This document shows positions 8,304 to 15,892 of a DNA stretch of 64,000 bases, in pieces. The DNA lies in contig NZ_LPVV01000012.1 of assembly GCF_002362255.1 (NCBI RefSeq), positions 203,244 through 267,243 on the forward strand. The letters are read 5' to 3'. Numbering within the stretch: position 1 is the first letter of the stretch; the number at the start of each line of letters is the position of its first letter. The stretch is from Microbacterium sp. SZ1 (GTDB lineage: Bacteria > Actinomycetota > Actinomycetes > Actinomycetales > Microbacteriaceae). The position numbers were made by a program, and so were the translations under genes. The notes under the pieces are model-generated. The model saw nothing but the letters and a program-made list of their open reading frames with translations, did not search any database and had not been told where the DNA came from.

Positions 8304-9128
8304 TCAGGACGAGTGCGCGCGGTAGATGTCGGGGCGACGGTCGGCGAACAGGTCGTTGTGCGGCCCGAGCACCTTGTCTCCGGTCGTGATCTGCAGCATC
8401 GCGGTCGTCGCGCCGTCGCTCCCCTCCGCGACGACCCAGCCCTCCCCGTCGATCACCGCGGTCCCGCCGGTCCACTCCACCCCGCGTTCGACGCCGTGAC
8501 GGTCCGCGATCACCGTCGGCAGTCGCGACGACCGGGCCGCGCCCATCGCCTGGATCGTCTCCGGCGGCCGCTCCCCCGCGGGGCGCGGAACCAGGGGCCA
8601 GTTCACGGGAAGCGCAAGCAGGTCGGCGCCGGAGAGGGCGAGGGCTCGCGGCACCTCGGGGAACTCGTTGTCGTAGCAGATCGCGACGCCCAGGCGTCCG
8701 ACGGCCGAGTCGACGACCATCCCGGCATCCGTCCCCGGAGTGAAGACGAGCTTCTCCTCGCCCCAGAGGTGCGATTTGCGGTACACCGCGAGCACTCCGT
8801 CGCGCGTCAGCACCGCGGCGGAGTTGTAGAGGTCGTCGCCGTCGCTCTCGGCGAACCCGATCACTGCGACCGTCTGCGACCCGAGCCGAGCAGCCAGACG
8901 CCTCAGTCGATCGTCGTCGCGGGGCATCGCGAGGTGCACGGCCTCGTCGCGGTCCGTGAAGACGTATCCGCTCGTCGCGAGTTCGGGTGCGACGACGAGG
9001 CGCGGCACGTCGTCGTCGAACGCGGCGAGCGCGTCGGAGAGGCGACGCAGATTCGCATCCACATCGCCGACCTCGATCGTCGGACTCAGAGCGACCGCTT
9101 CGATGCTGCGCGCGGAGGAGACGGTCAT
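8304..9128 (-). CDS. Carbon-nitrogen hydrolase (nitrilase superfamily) in operon with NCS1 permease
   Basis: 274 residues with the nitrilase triad: Glu49 in VVAPELATSG, Lys about 117 in YRKSHLWGEE, and Cys about 150 in AICYDNEFPE. It is first in an operon with the NCS1 permease, so its substrate is probably what that permease imports, or a product of it (an amide or N-carbamoyl compound). The ATG is preceded by TACTGT (9136-9141) with a 7-nt spacer and no ribosome site, typical of a leaderless transcript. It is distinct in sequence from the nitrilase-family gene at 5726. Confidence 0.88.
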   Translation of the reverse strand: MTVSSARSIEAVALSPTIEVGDVDANLRRLSDALAAFDDDVPRLVVAPELATSGYVFTDRDEAVHLAMPRDDDRLRRLAARLGSQTVAVIGFAESDGDDLYNSAAVLTRDGVLAVYRKSHLWGEEKLVFTPGTDAGMVVDSAVGRLGVAICYDNEFPEVPRALALSGADLLALPVNWPLVPRPAGERPPETIQAMGAARSSRLPTVIADRHGVERGVEWTGGTAVIDGEGWVVAEGSDGATTAMLQITTGDKVLGPHNDLFADRRPDIYRAHSS

Positions 9129-9293
9129 GTCAGCAACAGTACGTCGCGAAGTGGCATCGGCCCATCACACCGATCCTGTGGTTCCCATCGGGTTCGCCGA
9201 TGGGGACGTTCGGCGCGGATGCACGAAGCCGCGCGCCCCGCTGCCGCCGGATCTGATCCGTCAGCTGCGGGACGCGCGGCTCGTTGCGAGGAG
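9129..9293. other. Gap between UPF0182 and amidase genes with two hairpins
   Basis: 165 nt with no convincing gene. It contains a hairpin CCGCGCGCCCCGC / GCGGGACGCGCGG (9229-9279, one mismatch), placed 15 nt after the UPF0182 stop, which is a likely terminator. A second, CCCATCGG-GTTCG-CCGATGGG (9184-9204), is of unknown role. The promoter of the amidase gene (TACTGT 9136-9141) is at the left end. Confidence 0.6.
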
Positions 9294-12194
9294 CTACTCC
9301 CCCGATGCGCCTTCGAGCTCGAGGAGCGTGTTGACGGCGTCCGTCAGCCGCTTGTCGGCCTCGGCGAACTTCGTGAGGTCGCCCGACTTCAACGCCGCGT
9401 CGCGGTCGAGCAGCGCCTGCTGCGCATCCGCCAGCGCGTCGGCCTCGGCATCCGTCGGCGTCGTCGGCTCGGTCGTCGGCACCTCACCGGTGTCCGGATC
9501 GGGCTGCGTCGGCTCGACCTGGTCATCGCCGCCGGTCGCTCCGGAGTCACCGCCGAACAGGGCGTCGAGCGCCGCCGTCAGGGTGTCCTCGAACGCGACC
9601 TTGTCACCGAAGGCCACCAGGACCTTCTGCAGACGCGGCAGCTTCGTACCCTCCGACGACTGCACGTAGACGGGTTGCACGTAGAGCAGACCGCCACCCA
9701 CGGGAAGCGTGAGCAGGTTGCCGTAGATCACCTGCGACTCGCCCTGCTGCAGCAGGTTCAGCTGCGGCACCACGGACGTGTCGGAGTTGTACGTGTTCTG
9801 CACCTGACCGGGACCGGGCACCGTGGTGTCGGTGTCGATCTCCAGCATCCGCAGCTGGCCGTAGCCCTCCGACTTCTTGCCTGCTTCCGATCCGGCGTCG
9901 GAGTCGACGGCGAGGTATCCCATCAGCACGTCACGGTTGCCGCCGCTGCCGGAGGCGCTCGGGATGAACGTCGAGAACATCGAGAATCGCGGGGAGTCCT
10001 GCCCGGGCATCTGCATCGTCAGGTAATACGGAGGCTGGAGCACCGAGTCGCTGCGCGGGTCGTTCGGCGTCTGCCACCGGTTGTCCTGCTGTGCGAAGGA
10101 GCCGGCGGTGTCGATGTGGTAGATCCCGAGGATGTCGCGCTGGACCTTGAACAGGTCGGTCGGGTACCGCACGTGGCTCATCAGGTCGCCCGACATCTCG
10201 CTGACCGGCTTGAGCGTCGACGGGTAAATCTTCTGCCAGGTCTGCAGCACCGGATCCTGGTCGTCCCACGCGTACAGCGTGACGGATCCGTCGTAGGCGT
10301 CGACGGTCGCCTTGACCGAGTTGCGGATGTAGTTGATCTCGTCGATCGCGAGAGACGGCGACGGAAGATTCGAGTCGGCGATCGCCTCGGACAGGCTCAC
10401 GTTCGTCGAGTAGGGGTACGACGAGCTCGTGGTGTAGCCGTCGATGATCCAGACGATGCGACCGTCGACGACGCTCGGGTACGGGTCGCTGTCGAGCTCG
10501 AGGTACGGCGCGACCTTCTGGACGCGGGTCTTCGGGTCGCGGTCGTACAGGATCTGCGAGTCCTCGTTCACGAGGTTCGAGAACAGGATCTGCTCCGACT
10601 GGAACTTCAGCGCGTACAGGAGCTTGGTGAACGTGTTGCCGATCTTCGGTCCCCCGTCGCCCTCGAACGTCGTCTTCGTCTCGCTCGAGCCGTCCTTTCC
10701 GCGCGGATAGTCGATCTCGACGGGATCCGACCCGTCCGGCGCTCCGACGATCGAGTACTCCGGGGAATTCTCCCCGAAGTAGACGCGCGGCTCGAAGTTC
10801 TCCTGGTCGGTCAGGAATCCCGACGAGGGGATGCCGCGCTCGAGGAAGACGGGCTCGCCGTCGCTCGTGCGCTGGTTGCCGGCCGCAGCCACGAGGCCGT
10901 AGCCGTGCGTGTAGACCGCGGCGCGGTTGTTCCAGTTCGTGACGTCGACGCCTTCCATGTCGAGGTCGCGCACCGACACCACCGTGTCCTGCATCTGCCC
11001 GTCGATCTCGTACCGGTCGACGTCCATGTTCTCCTGGAACTGGTAGTAGCCGCGGTACTGCTCGAGCTGCCGGACGGTCGGGCTGATGACGGCCGGGTCG
11101 ACGATGCGGATGGATGCCGTGGTCTCGGCGTCGGCGCGGAGCTGGCCGGCCTCCGCATCGGTCTCGGCTTCGAAAGGCGTGGTCTCGAGATCGGCGACGC
11201 CGTACGCCTCTTTGGTGCCGTCGATGTTCCGCTGGTAGAACTCGGCCTGGTAGGCGTTCTGGTTCGGGCGCACCTGGAACGTCGTGACGGCCCACGGGTA
11301 GCCGACGCCGACGACGAGGGAGGCGATGATCAGCAGCGCGGTCGCCGCGAGCGGGAACCGCCAGCGGCCGATCACGGCCGTGACGAAGAACAGCACGGCC
11401 ACGATCGCGGCGATGATCGCGAGGATCGCGAGACCGGGGATGGTCGCGTTGACCCCGGTGTAGGCCGGGCCGACGATGCGGTCGTCGGGGCTCACGAGCG
11501 TCTTGTAGCGGTCGAGCCAGAGGCTGACGGCCTGCGCGAGGAGGTAGAGACCCGCGGTCACCGCGAGCTGGATGCGCGCTGCCTTCGAGATGCGCAGCTC
11601 GCCCTGGCCGATGCGCACCGAGCCGTACAGGTACGACACCAGCGCCGTGACGATGAGCGTCAGCAGCAGCACCGCGGAGACGAACGCGAGCAGGATCGAG
11701 TAGAACGGCATCGCGAACATGTAGAAGCCGGTGTCGACACCGAACTGCGGATCGGTGGTGTCGGTCGCCACGCCGTTCGCCCAGAGCCAGACGGTCTTCC
11801 ACTGGCTGGCAGCCGAGAAGCCGGCGAAGAGGCCGAAGAAGATAGGCATGCCCCACATCGCGAGGCGGCGCAGGGGCTCGATGACCTCCTGGTAGCGATC
11901 GAGCTGCGAGCTCAGCCGCACGTACACCGGGCGCAGCCGGTAGGCGAGCTGGATCGCGACGAACAGGGGCACCGCCATGCCCAGGAATCCGACGACGAAC
12001 ATGGTCACCGTCGCGATCCACTGCGTCGTGAGCACGTTCGTGAAGCCCAGCTGGTCGAACCAGAGGTACTCGGTGAAGAGCGACGAGAAGACGAAGAAGA
12101 CGGCGATCAGCGCGGCGATGATCGCCAACGAGATGCCGAAGATTCTTCGCGAGGTTCGAGGAGTGGCCGGGTTCGGTGCGGAAGTCGAGGTCAC
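9294..12194 (-). CDS. UPF0182 family large membrane protein
   Basis: 966 residues. The N-terminal third has about seven transmembrane helices, starting with ISLAIIAALIAVFFVFSSLF at about 18-40. A large extracytoplasmic domain follows, with WNNRAAVYTHGYGL and the ERGIPS-type motif. The end is acidic and low-complexity (about 885-966). This fits UPF0182, a conserved actinobacterial family of unknown function. GTG 12194 has TAGGAT (12201-12206) 6 nt upstream, supporting a leaderless start. From memory, the order UPF0182 - PDZ/Lon - DUF2342 is the same as Rv3193c-Rv3195 of M. tuberculosis, so the family may work with the adjacent membrane protease. That is inference. Confidence 0.9.
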   Translation of the reverse strand: MTSTSAPNPATPRTSRRIFGISLAIIAALIAVFFVFSSLFTEYLWFDQLGFTNVLTTQWIATVTMFVVGFLGMAVPLFVAIQLAYRLRPVYVRLSSQLDRYQEVIEPLRRLAMWGMPIFFGLFAGFSAASQWKTVWLWANGVATDTTDPQFGVDTGFYMFAMPFYSILLAFVSAVLLLTLIVTALVSYLYGSVRIGQGELRISKAARIQLAVTAGLYLLAQAVSLWLDRYKTLVSPDDRIVGPAYTGVNATIPGLAILAIIAAIVAVLFFVTAVIGRWRFPLAATALLIIASLVVGVGYPWAVTTFQVRPNQNAYQAEFYQRNIDGTKEAYGVADLETTPFEAETDAEAGQLRADAETTASIRIVDPAVISPTVRQLEQYRGYYQFQENMDVDRYEIDGQMQDTVVSVRDLDMEGVDVTNWNNRAAVYTHGYGLVAAAGNQRTSDGEPVFLERGIPSSGFLTDQENFEPRVYFGENSPEYSIVGAPDGSDPVEIDYPRGKDGSSETKTTFEGDGGPKIGNTFTKLLYALKFQSEQILFSNLVNEDSQILYDRDPKTRVQKVAPYLELDSDPYPSVVDGRIVWIIDGYTTSSSYPYSTNVSLSEAIADSNLPSPSLAIDEINYIRNSVKATVDAYDGSVTLYAWDDQDPVLQTWQKIYPSTLKPVSEMSGDLMSHVRYPTDLFKVQRDILGIYHIDTAGSFAQQDNRWQTPNDPRSDSVLQPPYYLTMQMPGQDSPRFSMFSTFIPSASGSGGNRDVLMGYLAVDSDAGSEAGKKSEGYGQLRMLEIDTDTTVPGPGQVQNTYNSDTSVVPQLNLLQQGESQVIYGNLLTLPVGGGLLYVQPVYVQSSEGTKLPRLQKVLVAFGDKVAFEDTLTAALDALFGGDSGATGGDDQVEPTQPDPDTGEVPTTEPTTPTDAEADALADAQQALLDRDAALKSGDLTKFAEADKRLTDAVNTLLELEGASGE

Positions 12195-12259
12195 CCTTCC
12201 ATCCTAGGCACGCCTTACTGTGGTGCGGCTGTCGTTCCTGTCACGGGGAGGTCACGGCG

Positions 12260-13354
12260 TCACTTCGCGTCGGCGGTGTCGCAGGTCGGCAGGGAGCCGA
12301 TGTCGCCGCCGTTCGCTATCACCTCGAGCGCGGCGAGCGATTCATCGAGCGTCGAGGTGCTCAGCACCGTGAGGCCGTCGGGGATGTGCCCCGTCACCTC
12401 GTCGCAGTTCGACTCCGGCGCCAGGAAGTAGTCGGCACCCGCATCCCGCGCTCCGTAGAGCTTCTGGCGGATGCCGCCAATCGGGCCGACCGTGCCGTCG
12501 GCCTCGATCGTGCCGGTGCCGGCGATGTTCTCCCCGCCGTTGAGCTCGCCCGGGGTCAGCGTGTCGATGATTCCGAGCGCGAACATCATTCCGGCGCTCG
12601 GACCGCCCACGTTGTCGAGCTGGATCGTCACGTCGACCTCGAAGTCGTAGTCGGTGCGCAGGGTGACGCCGATGAGCCAGGTCGTGACGTCCCCCTCGAC
12701 CTGCTTCTCAGGAGTGACCTCGACGGTCTGCTCGTCGCCGCCGCGGAGCACCGTGAGCTGTACGGGGTCGCCAGCTGCATCCTGGATCGCCTGGCGCAGC
12801 AGCTTCGCCGAAGCGACGGGGGTGCCGTCGACGGCGGTGATGACGTCCTCAGGCTCCAGGAGCCCGGCCGCGGGGGCGTCGTCGAGCACCTCGACCACCG
12901 CGACCGCGGCACCCGTGTCGTACCCGAGCTCGCCCAGAGCGGCCGCCGTGGCCTCGTGCTGCGAGTCGACCATCAGGGTCGCATTGCGCTCGTCGCGCTG
13001 CTCGCTCGTCTGCCCCTCGGGAAACACCGACTCGATCGGCACGACCGCGCGTGACCGGTCGGTCCATGCCAGGGCGAGCTCGAACCAGCTGGGGGTGCGC
13101 TCGCGGTTGCCGACGACCTGCACGGTCGTCAGGTCGAGGGTCCCGCCCGTCTCGTACGTCTCGGCGCCGTCCACCTTGATGAGCGGGACCTGCTCGTCGT
13201 CGGCCCCGGCCGCCGTGCCAAGGGTGTCGTACACGGGTCCCGGTCGCTGGATGACGTACGGCGTGGGGAGGAAGGTGAGCACGACGAGCGCGATCAACGC
13301 GACGATCAGCGCCCACACTCCCAGTCCGAGCTTCACAGACCGGGTTCGATCCAC
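12260..13354 (-). CDS. Membrane-anchored PDZ-Lon (S16) protease, YlbL type
   Basis: 364 residues: a short N-terminus, a transmembrane helix (about 10-32, GVWALIVALIALVVLTFLP), a PDZ domain (about 125-205) and a Lon-type S16 peptidase domain (about 230-360). The Ser-Lys dyad is visible as Ser in GGPSAGMM (about 253) and Lys in IRQKLYGAR (about 297). The start is GTG 13354 because GGAGG (13360-13364) precedes it by 5 nt. An in-frame ATG 87 nt further upstream would run into the divergent promoter region and lacks a ribosome site. It lies upstream of and parallel to UPF0182 with a 65-nt gap. The family is implicated in envelope protein processing. Confidence 0.9.
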   Translation of the reverse strand: MDRTRSVKLGLGVWALIVALIALVVLTFLPTPYVIQRPGPVYDTLGTAAGADDEQVPLIKVDGAETYETGGTLDLTTVQVVGNRERTPSWFELALAWTDRSRAVVPIESVFPEGQTSEQRDERNATLMVDSQHEATAAALGELGYDTGAAVAVVEVLDDAPAAGLLEPEDVITAVDGTPVASAKLLRQAIQDAAGDPVQLTVLRGGDEQTVEVTPEKQVEGDVTTWLIGVTLRTDYDFEVDVTIQLDNVGGPSAGMMFALGIIDTLTPGELNGGENIAGTGTIEADGTVGPIGGIRQKLYGARDAGADYFLAPESNCDEVTGHIPDGLTVLSTSTLDESLAALEVIANGGDIGSLPTCDTADAK

Positions 13355-13470
13355 AGGTTCCTCCGTCGTTCGCGGGCGGCGTACAGCGATCTGCCCATGC
13401 CCGGGTCTCACGGCCGATCCTGTGACTAGCGTAGATGCCACGGCTTCAGACGTGCTGAGAGGCGAACCCG
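13355..13470. promoter_or_regulatory. Divergent promoter region, PDZ-Lon / DUF2342
   Basis: 116-nt divergent gap. GTGACTAGCGTAGATG (13421-13436) contains TAnnnT-like boxes on both strands and is the most likely core promoter. The plus-strand gene has GAGAGG 9 nt before its ATG. No strong -35 is visible. Confidence 0.4.
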
Positions 13471-14913
13471 ATGGCAGACAACGACCCGACCCCCGAGGAC
13501 TTCCAGGAGTTCCTCCGACGAATGATGTCCGGCCAGGGAGGCGGAGACATCGACCCCGAGGCGCTGCGCAACGCGTTCTCGGGCATGGACGGGCTGCAGC
13601 TCGATCCGGCCATGATGCAGACGATCATGGCGCAACTGCAGGGTGCCTTCGGCGGCGACGCCTGGGAGAACGCGCTGCGGCAGGCGCTGCACATCGCCAA
13701 CCGCGACGGGCTCGGGATCTCCGAGGGCTCGCGCACCTCGCTCGCCGACTCGTTCGCGCTGGCCGACCTGTGGCTCGGCGAGGCGACCACCATCTCCGAG
13801 CTCGCCGAGGCGCCCAAGGCCATGACCCGCGGCGAATGGGTGGAGGCGACCCTCCCGGTGTGGAAGGAGATCGCCGACCCGGTCTCGACGAGCATCGCCG
13901 ACGCGCTCACCGCGGCGCTCGACAGCCAGGTCCCCGACGACATGCGGGGCGTGGTGCAGGGCGCCGGCAAGCTGATGCGCGGGCTCGGCGGATCTGTGTT
14001 CGCGGCCCAGTTCGGCCAGGTGCTCGGCAACCTGTCGCTCGAGGTCGTATCGGGCGGCGACGTCGGCATCCCGGTGCTCCCGGCGGGCACAGCGGCCGTG
14101 ATCCCGCAGAACCTGGCGGGCTTCGGTGAGGGTCTGGAGATCCCCGAGGACCAGATCGCGCTGTACATCGCGACCCGTGAGCTGGCCTATGCGCGCCTCT
14201 ACCGGCATGCGAAGTGGCTGCACCTTCACGTCATGGCGCAGATCACCGACTTCGCCCGCGGCGTGACGGTCGACGTGGATGCGCTCGAGGACGTCGCCAG
14301 CCGTCTCGACCCCTCCGACCCCGAGGAGCTGCGCGCGGCGATCGAGGGCGGCGCCCTTCTGCCCACGCAGACCGATGCCCAGCGCGAGGCCCTCTCCCGG
14401 CTCGAGAACCTCGTCGCGACGATCGACGGATGGGTCGACGTCGTCACCGCGCAGGCCACCGCACGTCTTCCGGACGGAGCGCGCATCGCGGAGGCCGCAC
14501 GTCGGCGCCGCGCCGTCGGCGGGCCCGCGGAGGACGCCCTCGGCGCGCTCGTGGGCCTCAAGCTGCGCCCGCGCCGCCTGCGGGAGGCGTCGGCGATGTG
14601 GCAGGCGGTGACGGATGCCGTCGGCGCCGCCGGACGCGACGCGCTGTGGGACTACCCCGACCTCATGCCGACCTCCGAGGACATCGACGACCCCACGGCG
14701 CTGGTCGCCCGGCTGCAGGCGACGGCCCGCGGCGAGCAGCCGGTGGCCGACGAGTTCGACGAGGCGCTGGCGCGGCTGCTCGACGGCGAGGACTTCGGCG
14801 GTGGCGACGCGCAGAGCGCCGACGCCGGCGAGCCGTCGTCGGACGCACGCGGCGACTCGAGCGTCGACGACGCGGGCGACGACGAGTCCCCCGAGGGCGA
14901 CCGCCCCGTGTGA
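13471..14913 (+). CDS. DUF2342-family protein (so-called zinc-dependent metalloprotease/hydrolase)
   Basis: 480 residues, mostly helical, matching the actinobacterial DUF2342 family. The recognisable block is RELAYARLYRHAKWLHLHVMAQ (about 234-255), with a Gly/acidic N-terminus (FLRRMMSGQGGGDID) and an acidic disordered tail from about 440. Databases often call the family a zinc-dependent metalloprotease, but I see no HExxH here, so catalysis is unproven. It is divergent from the PDZ-Lon gene, as in mycobacteria (Rv3194c/Rv3195, from memory). Start ATG 13471 has GAGAGG upstream. The next gene on the strand starts 119 nt later with its own -10-like box. Confidence 0.82.
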   Translation: MADNDPTPEDFQEFLRRMMSGQGGGDIDPEALRNAFSGMDGLQLDPAMMQTIMAQLQGAFGGDAWENALRQALHIANRDGLGISEGSRTSLADSFALADLWLGEATTISELAEAPKAMTRGEWVEATLPVWKEIADPVSTSIADALTAALDSQVPDDMRGVVQGAGKLMRGLGGSVFAAQFGQVLGNLSLEVVSGGDVGIPVLPAGTAAVIPQNLAGFGEGLEIPEDQIALYIATRELAYARLYRHAKWLHLHVMAQITDFARGVTVDVDALEDVASRLDPSDPEELRAAIEGGALLPTQTDAQREALSRLENLVATIDGWVDVVTAQATARLPDGARIAEAARRRRAVGGPAEDALGALVGLKLRPRRLREASAMWQAVTDAVGAAGRDALWDYPDLMPTSEDIDDPTALVARLQATARGEQPVADEFDEALARLLDGEDFGGGDAQSADAGEPSSDARGDSSVDDAGDDESPEGDRPV

Positions 14914-15031
14914 CCTACCCGATGTGACCCTCGCGGGGCGCCTCTCCTGCACGGGACGGCGCCTCGCGGAGTTCTCCACCGATGCGGCGATCGGGGTGCC
15001 TCGGCATCCGATTCCTCCGCAGAATCGAGGG

Positions 15032-15892
15032 ATGCCGCTCAGTACTCCGACGATCACCCGCCTCGACCCCGCCGTCCCTCTCCTCTGGCGCGACGGCGAC
15101 ACGCTGCAGGTCGGGCTCGAGGGGACCCTGCGCATCCCGGCATCCGCGCCGTGGGTCGAGCACGTGCTCGCTCGCATGGCCGCCGGCTTCCGCCGCTCCT
15201 CCTTCGACGTGATCGCCCACTCCCTGGGGGCGCCGCGCGCGGAGGCCAGGGCGCTGTACGCGCGCCTCGAACCGCTGCTGGTCGACGAGGTCGCCGTGCA
15301 TCGCGCCGCCTGGGTCGAGAGCATCGACGTGCGCGACGGCCGGTGCGAGTACCGCCTGCGCGAGGCCCTGCTCGACGAGGGGGTGCCGGCCGGCGATCCG
15401 CGTTCCTCGGCGGACGTCGCGGTCGTGCTCGTCGAGGGCGCGGCCGCCGCTCTGCAGTTCCGCCGCTACCTGCGCGACGACGTGCCGCATCTGCCGGTGG
15501 CGCTCGAGCGCGGAAGAACCACAGTGGGGCCGCTCGTGGTGCCCGGAAGCTCTCCGTGCCTCGCGTGCCGAGATGCCCACGAGCGCGATCGCGATCCCGC
15601 CTGGCCGCGGCTGCACACGCAGTTGATCGGCCGCGCCTCCGGGCCGATCAGCGCCCTTCGCATCGCGGATGCGGCCACCGCGGTCGCCGCGATCCTCACC
15701 GCCGGAGCCGACGGAGCCGTCATGGAGCTCAGCGGCGGCGGGCGGCGCGAGCTGCGGCCGGCGAGATTTCACGAAGAATGCCGGTGCCGCGAGCAGTCGT
15801 TCCTATCTCAGCCAGGAAGCGCGACGGCGCCCGTTCCCCTCGGCCGGCTGAGCGCGACCACGACACCGACAGCGTACGCGCGGCCCGCGTGA
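15032..15892 (+). CDS. Orphan ThiF/cyclodehydratase-like (TOMM leader-binding type) protein
   Basis: 286 residues. A winged-helix-like N-terminal region (about 30-95, with FDVIAHSLGAPRAEARALYARL) and an E1/ThiF-like domain resemble the leader-binding partner of YcaO enzymes in azol(in)e peptide clusters. Four cysteines can bind zinc: Cys176 and Cys179 (PCLACRD), Cys250 and Cys252 (EECRCRE). There is no GxGxxG nucleotide loop, and no YcaO gene or precursor peptide lies in the window. CAGAAT (15020-15025) sits 6 nt before ATG 15032, a possible leaderless start. The last 164 nt, including the second cysteine pair, overlap the uvrD2 end on the other strand. From memory, an equivalent gene lies here in M. 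tuberculosis (Rv3196). Function unknown. Confidence 0.7.
   Translation: MPLSTPTITRLDPAVPLLWRDGDTLQVGLEGTLRIPASAPWVEHVLARMAAGFRRSSFDVIAHSLGAPRAEARALYARLEPLLVDEVAVHRAAWVESIDVRDGRCEYRLREALLDEGVPAGDPRSSADVAVVLVEGAAAALQFRRYLRDDVPHLPVALERGRTTVGPLVVPGSSPCLACRDAHERDRDPAWPRLHTQLIGRASGPISALRIADAATAVAAILTAGADGAVMELSGGGRRELRPARFHEECRCREQSFLSQPGSATAPVPLGRLSATTTPTAYARPA

Noticed and set aside
12260..13441. Upstream ATG at 13441 as start of the PDZ-Lon protease
   Set aside because: GTG 13354 has GGAGG at correct spacing. The longer N-terminus has no family support and covers the divergent promoter.
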